Of a DNA stretch of 64,000 bases, positions 45,214 to 55,790 are shown piece by piece. The stretch is from Pleurodeles waltl. Taxonomy: Eukaryota; Chordata; Amphibia; Caudata; Salamandridae. The notes under the pieces were generated by a model. It worked only from the letters and a program-made list of their open reading frames with translations, was not told the DNA's origin and searched no databases. The DNA is taken from NCBI RefSeq assembly GCF_031143425.1, contig NC_090447.1, positions 130,901,106 to 130,965,105 on the forward strand, given 5' to 3'. The translations under genes were made by a program, and so were the position numbers. Numbering within the stretch: the first letter of the stretch is position 1; each line of letters begins with the position of its first letter.

Positions 45214-45560
45214 CCTCTTTGACCTGATGCCCATACTGAGGAGAAACTGATTTGTTGCTCCTCGCATCACGCTGGAAGAATGCTTCCAGCTCAATTGGAG
45301 GCAACCTCGGATGAGGTCAGTGCACGATCACGCGCTGACATCATCAGGTGTCACTAGGGGGGAAAGGGGGTTGGGGTGGAAGGGGAAACGACTCCCCATG
45401 GGAGGGGAGTGCAAGGCCCTCAGGGGGAGCGCTAGTGCTTCCCCCGGGGGCCCTTTGCTGGACAAGGTGGTTACGTCTCTAGCGCCTGGGCGCCACAGCA
45501 GCGGAAGTAACCACCTCGTCCATGGCACCCGTGGGGTTAATAAATACTCCTTAGGACTTT

Positions 45561-45890
45561 TCTTGACTATCACTAGGTAGAGTGCTACGCAGATGTGGAT
45601 TATAAGGGAATTCCAGGCACTCTGGACATTGCCAGAGAACAATCACTTGCTAGTGGATGATGACTTGAAATGTGGTATTTCAAGTTGTAGAAGTATTCTG
45701 TATTCTTTTGCTACTAAAGGTTGTACATTTTTGTGATTCACAGGAATTAACATTCATACAGTGTTTTTTGTAAGAGATGCAAACTGTCTTAGGGATGCTG
45801 CATGGGTCCAGGTAACCTTTATTTTTAACAAAAATGATCAGAGTAGAAGAGTATAGAACTGCTTGGATGGTGGAAATGCTAGTAGCGAGA
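45561..45890. other. Non-coding, no gene recognised
   Basis: AT-rich sequence between the composite repeat and the next foldback element. No gene is seen. Confidence 0.3.
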
Positions 45891-46240
45891 CAGCAATGCT
45901 TGCCAAATTTGCTGCTGAGCTCCAATGCAGCCACCCTTGCACCATGGTGCACGGATGGCTGCATGGAGAAGGAGATTGTTTTGTTAAGGAAGGGGCACTT
46001 TCCTGCACAACAATATCGTAAATCTGAGGCAGCGTCAAAATACAATGGGTGTTGCTGTGGCAGATCCACAGCAACACCCATTGGACACCCCTTCCATGCG
46101 AAGTGCTGCGTGTGAAGGGTCTGTATTCACAAAAATCGCATAACACAACCTTGTAAATACAGCGCAGGGAATTGTGCCACTGGAACATCACAAAAAGTGA
46201 CGCTCCGGTGGCGATAGGGCCTTGTAAATCTGGCCCTGAG
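45891..46240. mobile_element. Foldback-type non-coding element
   Basis: It contains a perfect 17-bp inverted repeat (46,044-46,060 and 46,066-46,082) with a 5-base loop and ends with a segment TTGTAAATCTGGCCCT (about 46,224-46,239), a terminus type also seen in other MITEs of this genome. The left end is uncertain. Confidence 0.5.
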
Positions 46241-46735
46241 TATGTCATTTTTTGTAGCTATGTACTTTCTAAAGGAAGCCTGGGCAATACTTCAAAAGTT
46301 ATAATAATGTAATAACTAAGGAAAAGTGGGATTTTTAAGCTATCAGTCTTGGGGTCAATAACCTTATCAAGTAGGATAAATAGGAATTTGATGTCCAGGC
46401 ATCAGCAACATTTCAAGGAAGATAAGCAAAGATACATTCAACCCAAGTTCTTGTGACAAAAACATTTATTTCTCAATTTCTTCTTCTTAGGAAATTCCTG
46501 AATGTAAAGTATGTTTAAATTAATAGGCTTTATTATAGAAGAGAGAACGTTCCACTCTTCCCCTATTTTTAATGGTTCCTGTTTAATAATGGATAATCTC
46601 ATAAATGATTTAAGTAAAAGGTTTATATTTGTCTTATAATTGGTCTCTTGGCTTATAAAAATAATGTACAGTTCATGCTCTAAAGAGATAATGGATATGA
46701 CAACATTTTAAAGGAAATTATCATATTTTGCATGG
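46241..46735. other. Non-coding, no gene recognised
   Basis: AT-rich sequence. No family is recognised. Confidence 0.3.
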
Positions 46736-47085
46736 TGACAAAGTGCATTTGCTCCTCCTTTGAACATGATGAAATTGGTTTTACCCTAATTGGCATATTT
46801 AACTTGCCTATAAGTCCCTAGTATATGATACAAAGGGCCTGTAAGTTAAATACCACTAATAGACTACTGCACCCACTGTGCCATCAAATATAGTAACACT
46901 GTAAAACATGGCTTCAGGCCTACCTGTATTTTCTTATCAAAGCATCTTTAAACTGCCATTCAATCTGTCAAAATAAACTTTTTTTAATAAGTCTAAACCT
47001 TACTTTTAAATATTAATAATTCACCCCTAACTAGGCCATGTAGCCTAATTGCATGATATCTAAATGATATTTAAAAGACAGGCAT
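46736..47085 (-). repeat. Reversed fragment of the TGTTAGA LTR-like family
   Basis: On the minus strand it shows TAGGGGTGAATTATTAAT, TAAGGTTTAGACTTATTA, GCAGTAGTCTATTAGTGGTA and TTAACTTACAGGCCCTTTG, in the same order as the copy at 16,330. It is diverged and truncated at both ends. Confidence 0.65.
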
Positions 47086-47096
47086 GTAGGAATTTC

Positions 47097-47975
47097 GGCC
47101 CATATTTATACTTTTTGACGCAAAACTGCGCTAACGCAGTTTTGCGTCAAAAAAATTAGCGCCGGCTAACGCCATTCTGAAGCACCATGCGGGCGCCGTA
47201 TTTATTGAATGACGTTAGCCGGCATTAGCCGCCGGCGCCGTCTGGTGTGCGTTAAAAAAAACAACGTACACCAGGCAGCGCCGGCGTAGGGGGATATGGG
47301 GCTTGGGCATCAAGAAATGGGGCAAGTCAGGTTGAGGCAATTTTTTCGCCTCAACCCGATTTGCGCCATTTTTTTTTCACTCCCAACCCCCATAGAAATG
47401 ACTCCTGTCTTAGCAAAGACAGGAGTCATGCCCCCTTGCCCATTGGGCCTAGTGGCATGTAGGGGGGCACAAATCAGGCCCCCCTATGCCACAATAAAAA
47501 AAAAAATACACTTATCTGAACTTACCTTAATGTCCCTGTGATGGGTCCCTCCAGCCTTGGGTGTCCTCCCGGGGTGGGCAAGGGTGACAGGGGGTGTCCC
47601 TGGGGGCATGGGAGGGCACCTCTGGGCTCCTTCAGAGCCCACAGGTCCCTTAACGCCTGCCTTTTGCAGGCGCAAAAAAACGGCGCAAAAGTGGCCTTAC
47701 GTCATTTTTTTTGACCCGCCCACTCCCGGGCGTGATTTTTGCCCGGGAGTATAAATCCGACGCACATGCCTCGGAGTTGATTTTTTAGACGGGAACGCCT
47801 ACCTTGCATATAATTAACGCAAAGTAGATATCCACGCTAAAAAATGACGCTAACTCCATGGACTTTGGCGCTAGACGCGTCTAACGCCAAAGTATAAATA
47901 TGGAGCTAGTTTTGCGTCGAAATTGCGTCAAAAAAAACGACGCAATTCCAGCGCAAACGGAGTATAAATATGCCC
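47097..47975. mobile_element. MITE with GGCCCATATTTATAC termini
   Basis: It starts GGCCCATATTTATACTTTTT and ends AGTATAAATATGCCC, inverted with one mismatch. Near the left end GACGCAAAACTGCG and its complement form a perfect 14-bp hairpin (47,117-47,148). Many GCGTC/GACGC motifs occur inside, so CpG is much more frequent than in the flanks. The element has no coding capacity. A 154-bp relative lies at 62,294. Confidence 0.8.
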
Positions 47976-48543
47976 CTTCATGTTAAACATGTCCTTACAG
48001 TGACTAACACTTAAGAGCTATTTTCACTGTAGCAAGGTTAAGAAAAGTCTTGGTGCAATAATACATTCAATAATTTTGTCTCAAGCTAGGAAGCACTAGA
48101 AGTTTCATTCTTGGACTCTTTGTAATCTTTGAGCCAAACTCTCTGGTGAAGTCAGATTTTTAATAACTATGAAGGAAAAGCTACTTTTAGAAAGTTACCT
48201 TTTCCTTGCCCAAAGCTGCTGGAGGAAATTTGCCTTAATCTAACTGAAGCCCTCAGAGTGCTCAACCCTGAAAGAGTTGTGAACACTTGTCCCTGAGCAG
48301 AAGGCAAAGGCTTGGGAGTAGAGAGATGTTTCAGTTCCTCTGACAGAATGAACAATTGTGCAGTGTCCAGTTTCTTGATTAACTTCAAAGGTGCCTCCTC
48401 TGTCATCAAGTAGATGTCAGGTGACACCAGCACAGACCTTTCTTTGTTCCCCCAGTCAGGCAGGCTTCAATCCTAGTGGGAAGGAAACTGCCCAAGAACT
48501 CATTTGAAGTAACCACAGAGATTGGGGTTGCACATTTCCCTGT
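47976..48543. other. Non-coding, no gene recognised
   Basis: No terminus, repeat or protein is recognised in this stretch. Confidence 0.3.
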
Positions 48544-49340
48544 CAATCAATCAAATAATCAGGTATTGCTTATATAGCGCAGCTACTCACCCATAAGGGA
48601 CTCAAGGCGCAGGGGGAGGAGGGTTGCATAGCTACCATCAGTGAAGTGGTTCTCCAAAAAGCCATGTCTTCAGCTCCATCTTGAAGTTGAGAAGGGAGGT
48701 AGTGTGTCTGAGGTGAAGCGGGAGGGTGTTTCAGGCCATGGCTGTGATGTGGGAGAAAGAGCGTCCCCCTTTTCATGATTTCCTGATGCAGAGTACTTCG
48801 GTGAGGGAGAGCTGGGCTGATCGGAGGGTTCTGTGGGGTACGTGGAAGTTTAGTCAGCTGTTCAGGTAGGCTAGTCCGGTGTCATGGAGGGCTTTGTGGG
48901 CGTGGATGAGTATCTTGAAGGTGATTCTTTTTTCTATTCGAAGCCAGTGAAGTGTTCGCAGGTGCTGAGAGATGTGGCAGTGTCAGGGCAGGTCGAGGAC
49001 CAGTCTGGCGGTGGCATTATGGAAGTTCTGTAGTCTGCGGGTGAGCTTCTTGTTGATCCTGGCGTGGAGGGCCTTGCCATAGTCCAGTCTGCTGGTGATA
49101 AGGACATGTGTGACAGTCTTTCTGTGTTCCAGGGGGATCCATTTGAAAGTCTTGCCTAGGAGGTGGAAGGTGTGGAAGCAAGTGGATGTGACTGAGCTGA
49201 TTTGGTGGTCCATGTTGAGTTTGGGGTCCACGATGATCCCGATGTTTCACGCTTGGTTTGTGGGGGTGGGTGGGTTTCCAAGGGTAGGTGTTACACCTCT
49301 TGGGCAGGCACACATATTCTGAACAAGGGAAGAAAGGTTT
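48544..49340 (-). pseudogene. L2-like non-LTR retrotransposon, 3' part with tail
   Basis: On the minus strand DPKLNMDHQISSVTSTCFHT, LITSRLDYGKALHARI and RRLQNFHNATARLVLDLP (about 49,230-48,985) match the C-terminal region of L2-group pol. The segment to 48,570 continues the polyprotein in other frames. The element ends with GCGCTATATAAGCAATACCT and TTGATTGATTG (48,583-48,544), the ATTGATTG-type tail of L2 elements. Upstream coding traces run to about 49,526 in a shifted frame. It is 5' truncated and dead. Confidence 0.85.
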
Positions 49341-49846
49341 CACCATCTTGGATTTAAGTGGAGAGGGAACCGTGGGATTACTTGAGGTTGGGCGGAGGTG
49401 ACATGCTGTGCTGTGGGAGTGGGAATGGTAACCCCTTAGAACTTTTAACCGATTGGTTAGGGAGGAACTGGGAACCACCCACAGACACATATGTGGCATC
49501 CTCAGTACACTCCTTACTGGACCCAAAGAAGCTCAGAAGAGAATTGAACCTGCTGTAGGAGACCTGAGAGGAGCCGTGAAGAACTGAACTTGCTCTCTCT
49601 CTTATACCCAAGACAAAGAAGTGAACTCCAGGAGTCTTAAGGCTGACCTCTCGTTCAATCTACAGGGATTCCACAAACTACAAGACAACTTTCCTGCAAC
49701 TGCCCAGCTAACCAGTTCCGACTGGACCTGCCCCAAACCCTTATTTTGGCCTCTAATCCCCAAATGCTGTTCCTCAGGTCTTGGATCCCTTGGCTGTATC
49801 TGGCCGGACTTCTCCTACCAACCTTGAAAACCTGAGACTCAGGGGC
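49341..49846. other. Possible L2 upstream remnants, otherwise non-coding
   Basis: Some minus-strand frames (to 49,526) could be older parts of the L2-like pol, but frameshifts prevent confirmation. Confidence 0.3.
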
Positions 49847-50040
49847 GTATTTACAGGCTCCGTGGTGCAGACAACTGACCTTGCTGCACTGCCCCGTGCT
49901 TTGGAAATGCACCAAATTTCTGCCCTCTCCTCCTGCGCAGGTGCACAACCGGCTGCCTAGGGCTGATGCAGGCACCCGTGCAAGGATGCCTGCATCACAG
50001 CCAGGATTGTTTTGGTGCATGAAGGGTTAGGAAGGGACAC
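49847..50040. mobile_element. MITE-like element with AGGGGCGTATTTACA start
   Basis: The segment begins AGGGGCGTATTTACAGGC and is GC-rich with several short inverted blocks (for example GATGCAGGCACC near 49,964 and GGATGCCTGCATC near 49,984). A right end cannot be placed with confidence. Confidence 0.4.
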
Positions 50041-50532
50041 CTTCCTGCTCAAAAACAAACCATGGAGGCCTTTTCCTCTTTCTATGTGTGCTGCAGAGGA
50101 AAATACAAGGGGATAAAGATATTTCTCCAAGTTGAGCCTCCCCTGCCAAGCTGATCAGACTGAACTCTGAACTTTTCTTCAAGAGCAAATCTAATTCAGC
50201 TGCACCTTGCAAAGAAGTTTTTTGACCTGGTGGAGCCTTCTTCAGCAACAGCCTATAGTTTTACCCTGCTGAAAGAATCAGAAAACCACCAAAAAAGTGG
50301 TTACGTCCGAAATAAGAAATCTTAAGTGGACAAAGGTGCCAAAAGTATCCAGCTGGCGAAGGACCATCCTTCGGTGTGAAATTTAAATTTCCCCTATTAA
50401 AGTTTTCCTGCCAAAAACTAACAGCTTCAACAAGACCTTGTCCAATGGGTATCCAACCTCATGGAGCCCTCCTTAGCTACAGCTGGTTGCCTTGTCTGAC
50501 TGAAGATCTTTAACCTCCCTTTGTGAGATGAA
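50041..50532. other. Non-coding with an internal near-duplication
   Basis: Two related segments (about 50,218-50,260 and 50,440-50,490) share a GACCT..T.. and GGAGCC.TCCTT.AGC.ACAGC pattern. No protein is recognised. Confidence 0.35.
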
Positions 50533-51020
50533 GGGCCTGATTTATAAATTGTGGAGGGCTGCCAGGGGACTGCTGAAACTACCAGGAACATTGTTACTGA
50601 CCATGGCGGTCAGAGTTGCATTCAGCCACTGAGGCGCTGAACTCAGTGCCGCCGTGCTGATTACAATTCAGCTTTCCACCAGCCTTTCCATTGCGGTTAC
50701 CTCTCCTTGGAAAGGCTGGCAGAAAGACGGTTCCCGGGGCCCACAGCATGGCCCCTGCACTGCCCATGGCCATTGCATGGGCAGTAAAGGGTACCCCCTG
50801 CCCAACCCCATTGGAATGTGCACTGACTGCTTTGCACATTCCAATGGGGTTTCCAATTGTGCTGGTCGTACTCAGTGTTGACCTCAGCTCTCTTAAGAGT
50901 GCTGAGGCCAATACTTTAGCACTATTCCTGCAGTCAGCCCGGTGTGAACATTGTAATACCCTCGGGGGACATCAGCGCCATGGCACTGTCGTCCTCCTTG
51001 CGAGTTTCGCAGTCAGCTTG
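50533..51020. mobile_element. MITE, GGGCCTGATTTATAA end, Harbinger-like
   Basis: It starts GGGCCTGATTTATAAATTGT and shares CTACCAGGAACATTGTT.CTGAC with the MITE at 53,966. It contains an internal inverted pair around 50,803-50,850 (GCCCAACCCCATTGGAATGTG and CACATTCCAATGGGGTT). The right end is lost or diverged. Confidence 0.65.
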
Positions 51021-52283
51021 TCGACCTTCATTTTTTAAATACTTCCTAATGTGGATGCACTTTTTTGTCTGAATAACAATAGGCATCTCCTTAAGTTCTA
51101 TCAGCCGCTGCTTCCTTTTTGATTAAACTTTTTGATAGTTTTAGGATGACATTTGTTACAATGATTAATCGAATTTGAAATCCTTAAACATGACACCATT
51201 AAAATTACATGTGACACACGAAACCACTACTCCATCAAATTGGAAGCCATTACACATCGAATCTTTTCTGAACTATCAAAGGGGTGCGCATCATAAATGA
51301 AGAATGGCTTACAAGAATAATGGAATGCTTTGAGTTTCCAATGAAGTATATGTGAACCATTGAGAAGGATATCCACAATGAACTTCATATTATGCATCCT
51401 GCACCTTTAATGTCAATCAGGAAATACACTCGTATTCCTTCGCTCCATTGTTCCACCTCCATACCACATTTCTTCAATCAATTATGACACAGTTTATAGA
51501 AGCAACAATAGAACACCTCTTGCAGAAAATGTAATATGACAATGAATCCCATTTAAAGAGGAAAATCGAAAGACCCATTTAAATGTAATGCTTATACATT
51601 CTGCAAGAAGAATAAATTGTTGTGTGTTTGATGTGAACTGTTACGTTAAATAGTGCTGAAAATGCAACAGACGATTTAAAGTAAAGGCCATTGCCATTGT
51701 AAATCATTTCAAGTGATCTATATATTTAAACTTTGATTTCCGGAGCCTTGAAATACATATGTGATTTTTGTTCACAGATACATTGTCAGATCGACACTTG
51801 TCACTCGAATATGAATACACAGAAGTGTTTTACTATTCTATTTCGGATCAGTCGCTCTGATGTACTTAAAATCCATGCTATCACTGAGCGATGCAGATTA
51901 CAGTACACATTATCTGGGTACAATTAAATGACTTTTTAAATGAATCGCTTAGTTTGTTTGAACCTGACTGTGTTTTACTGTAGCTAAGACAGCTGTCCAG
52001 TTATGTTTCAGTTTAAACCTTTCGTAGAAATGCATGTCCTGTATTTTTCTGTCACTTCAATTTGATTTTTGAAAGATGATGCATTATTTATACAAGCAAT
52101 ACCTCTAAGACTTTTTTATATGACAGTCTTCATAATGAGTGATTGTGATTTTTATATACGTCTAATTTGATTGAGTCCATAGAAAAGTATAAAGCATAGT
52201 CAAACACTAAACTGAAGTGATTTAGGTGAACTACATTTGTTTGATAACAACCTTCGTTCATCTTGAATGTTAAGGTGAACTAA
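51021..52283. other. AT-rich non-coding, no gene recognised
   Basis: No repeat structure or protein is recognised. Confidence 0.3.
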
Positions 52284-52350
52284 GGGCCATATGTACGAAC
52301 ACATTTTCCCATTGACACAGAATGGGAAAACCCTTTGATGCATCTGGCCC
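52284..52350. mobile_element. 67-bp mini-MITE with TAA duplication
   Basis: GGGCCATATGTACGAA at the left and CATCTGGCCC at the right, with an internal TTTTCCCATTG.../...AATGGGAAAA inverted pair (52,304-52,330). The flanks are TAA on both sides (52,281-52,283 and 52,351-52,353), the TWA duplication of Harbinger-type elements. Confidence 0.75.
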
Positions 52351-52353
52351 TAA

Positions 52354-53748
52354 GACTCTTTCCTCTTTCTTTCTTTTTTCAAAGTTCAATGGTTCAAGAA
52401 TTTTGTCTTAGCCGACTCATATTTGCAAGCAGTTATTTTCACATTATTATGGAAAATATCACTAGGGCCTTTGTTAGGTGCATCTTGGTGCTATATTAAT
52501 TCTTCACAGCCAGGGTTTACGAATTGAACCTAGAGAATCCCCTGAGAACCAAGGACGTTTTAGGAAATCATTATTTCGGGTCTGAATCAAAAATAATTCC
52601 TCATTTTCTAAAGCAGACCTTGTAATTCCTGATGAGGCATCTAACGCTGCTACCAAGTCCAATCTAAAAATCGGAGACCCTTTTATTGAGACCTTTGGGC
52701 AGTTTTATGAACAGTTTGCGATAGTGCAACGACACGAAAAGTGACACAAACCAGCCCAAAATATTGATAACATATTTACTTTTCAGAGTTTTTTAAATTT
52801 ATTTTAATACAGACAGTTCATTGCATCACTTTGGGTGTTTGGACAAAATATGGAATTGAAAATATTGTTATACAGAAATATCATGCCAAGAATATTGGGA
52901 TTTTATAAATATTGAGGTAAGCAATATCGAAGATTAAAATTTTGTTGAAAGTATATTTTTGTATATAATAGCATTAAATAAGCTATGATGCATTCAATTT
53001 TAGTTAAATGTTTGTGATTGCTCTTTTTCTGATAATTTGATATGTTGATGGTATTTTTGTAATTTAAGTGTTTGATTGTTTTAATGTATTTTAATTAATT
53101 TTAGAAAATATATTTAGTAGTGGGATTTTGGGTTAATGGGGGTAATGGCAGGGAGATTTTTGAAAAAAATGTAGGTATGAATAATTCATTTTAAAGTAAT
53201 AATTTGTTAAATATGTTTTTTATACATTGATAATTAAACAAGTTATGCAAAGATTTAAAAAAAGATTTTAGTTAAAAATATGTTAATACATTTGTGATAT
53301 TTTGTCAACATTTTTAAGAAAATTAAAAATTGTAAACATATATGAATGTTGTTTGTAAGCATTATTTTCATTTTTAAAACAATTAAGTTTAGACACAGTT
53401 TTTTTTTAAATGTCCAACAATTTAATATAAATCATTGTAATTTAATATAAACAATTTGGAATGCCAAGTTGTGGTATTTATATAATTGTAATATTTATTA
53501 TTTACTTAATTTCAAATATACATTTCTTACATTTCATTTTTATGGAAATGTTATTTAAAAACAGTAATTTATTAATTAACTATTTTTCTATTTAAATCTT
53601 TACTAAACTTTGAAATTTGGTACATTTAATGGTGTTTTGGTATTTTTGTTTGAAATACATTAGTTCAATTAAAATTTGAGTTAATTAATAAATAAAATAT
53701 ATGTTATATTTTTTAGTATTTTTTTTTATTTATTTACTTTATATTGGG
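52354..53748. other. Very AT-rich non-coding stretch
   Basis: From about 52,760 to 53,740 the sequence is strongly AT-rich, with TTAATTAA-like words. No gene is present. Confidence 0.4.
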
Positions 53749-54600
53749 GTGGGAATAGTAAATGTCCTCCCTTAAGTGTCTATGATCTTCCCAATTTTTT
53801 TTCAGATTGGAGTGGAAATAGTAATTCTCACCTTTTTAGTGTTCAACACCTTCACTGAGTTGGTTTAGATTGGAGTATGGAATAGTAAATGCCACCCCTT
53901 TAGTGTCCAACACTTTCTCCAAGTTTGTTTGGATTGGAATGGGAATAGTAAATGTCACCCCTTTAGGGGTCATTATGAGGCTGGCAGTACTGAGACTGCC
54001 AGCCCTATGAGGACAGTCGGACCGCCACACTCTAGGTGTTCCAACGTCCACATTACGACCCTGGCAGCCAGACCTCCAAGGGACTGCCATCACTACCAGG
54101 AACATTGTTCCTGACAGGCTGATTGCAGACTGAGTTGTACTGTGCTGATGGCAGTCAGACTCTTGGTCAGAGATGATGGCCTTGACCTCAGCACTGCCGT
54201 AATGATCAGGACTCCTATTTCCGCCAGCCTTTACATGGTGGGGACCCCAACATGGAAAGGCCGGTGGAAACACAGTGCAGATACGCTGCCTGGCCAGCAC
54301 CCTCCGAATGTGTACTGTCTTCTTTGAAGACATGCTTGTTCCGAGGGTGTTGGTGTGCTATGGTATTGGCCTAGGCTCCCTTAGTAGCACTGTTCCCATC
54401 GATTCAACTGGCGGGAACATTGTAATACAATGCTTACTTCAGTTATCCGGGTGGGAACATCGTATTATGGTGTGACAGCATCCTCCTCCCCTCAGCTTGG
54501 CAGTCGGAGGTTTCCAACTGACAAAGTTGTAATCAGCCCCATACTGTCTAACACCTTCCCTGAGCTGGTTTACATTGGAGTGGGAATAGTAAATAGCTAC
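53749..54600. repeat. 62-65 bp minisatellite, interrupted by a MITE
   Basis: The unit contains GATTGGAGTGGGAATAGTAAATG, CACCCCTTTAGTGT and CAACACCTTC. The GAATAG core lies at 53,753, 53,815 (variant), 53,880, 53,943 and, after the MITE, 54,583. The spacing is 62, 65 and 63 bp. Joining the flanks of the MITE restores one full unit. Confidence 0.85.
53966..54540. mobile_element. 575-bp MITE inserted into the minisatellite
   Basis: It starts GGGGTCATTATGAGG and ends TTGTAATCAGCCCC, related as imperfect inverted termini. The flanks are TTA (53,963-53,965) and ATA (54,541-54,543), compatible with a TWA duplication that has mutated. It is related to the element at 50,533 and has no coding capacity. 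Confidence 0.8.
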
Positions 54601-54814
54601 TTGACTTAAATGGAATTGGCATGCTTCACAAATGTCAGGTGAATACAACCAATAGCAAGGGTACCTGTCACAAAAGGATACCCTGCAAATCAACAATGTA
54701 CAAGGTCTTTGAAAAATGTCACTGTAAACTTTTGGGGGTAGGTGTCACAATACAACTAGTAACATTGATTGCTTCACATCAATAGCTCGAGCTGCCACTG
54801 AGCACACAGAGCCC

Positions 54815-55790
54815 ATGGAAGAGACTGTCAATACCCCCCTGGATAAAGCCCTCAGTGATGAAGACATTCCTGGATGTCTGGACATAGAGGATGGTTCTGG
54901 CCCATCTGGACAACCTGGTCAGGCTCCAACAGTGAGTCCCACTGTGGCCACACCAACACCACCCAGCCAGGTGGCTTCAACACCACAGGCAGCCATTCAC
55001 CCCCCCACCTGTGACACTAGGACAGTGTCTACCATAGTGTGCCCTCCAGTCCAGGATATTGAGTCACGGCACAACAACCCGGACAGTGATGGTCTTGGAG
55101 CCAGTTGGAGGGGGCACCTTGTGGCAAGGTCACTGGCCCACGGGGGCGGTGCATGGGAGGAATGCTGTGAGCCAGTGGGGTGAGACCACTGGGGATACTC
55201 CTGGCCAGGACACCATCAGCCACTTCTTTGGGGTCTATCTGGAGTCCAAAGACATGATGGGCCGGGGACTTGCAGCAGCAGGACATCCATGGGGACATTA
55301 GGGAACCGTGGAGGACGAAAAATAGCAACATGGCCGCCCTATCAGAGTTGTTGAGTGACATTAACACTACCCTGATTAGAGATCATCAACAGCATTCTAC
55401 TCCTTCCTTTCGTGCATTTACAATAGGCCCTTCACCGGTGCCAGCCACTGGAAGGGAGGCCCTGTCAGGGGAAGAACCCAACCCAGATACCCCTGCCTCT
55501 GTAGCAGCTGATCCTCCCTACACAAATGAGGACGTCCAGCAAAGACTTCAGGAAGTGTTGATGTCAAGACACCCACCACTGCAAGCAAGTGACCATTTTC
55601 TAAATGACCTCCTTTGTGTGCCACACATTCACCGTGTTGACTGTTCTACAATCACCTTCCATTTCCAAAGTGAGGAGTACACTGGACTTTGGACTTCCAG
55701 TGGTGTGGCATCTAATCCAATGATTTCATCCACGATGACTGAACCCTTCACTGTTCTTTTCAACTATGCCCCAATATTAATGTATGCACC
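54815..55790 (+). pseudogene. Myb2 C-terminal part, copy C
   Basis: MEETVNTPLDKALSDEDIPG and LDIEDGSGPSGQPGQAP (54,815-54,930) match the acidic stretch of copy B. A Pro/Thr-rich linker follows to about 55,080. After frame changes, HGRNAVSQWGETTGDTPGQD (about 55,140-55,205), FFGVYLESKDMMGRGL and MAALSELLSDINTTL (about 55,330) match the helical segment of copy B. The Myb/SANT exon is absent upstream; the minisatellite and MITE lie there instead. The shared 3' block ATGACTGAACCCTTCACTGT lies near 55,735. Family membership is firm by comparison with B. Several stops or frameshifts show it is dead. Confidence 0.75.

Larger units (their letters stand above)
42070..45560. repeat. Protein-free composite repeat with two internal arrays and hairpins
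   Basis: About 3.5 kb without any coding region. It begins with unique-looking sequence, then a long-period array (43,100-43,900), then a G/C-skewed array (44,330-45,110), then two perfect hairpins (45,122-45,161 and 45,174-45,213), and a GC-rich end to about 45,540. I recognise the blocks as typical of newt repetitive DNA, but the boundaries and class are inferred. Confidence 0.55.
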
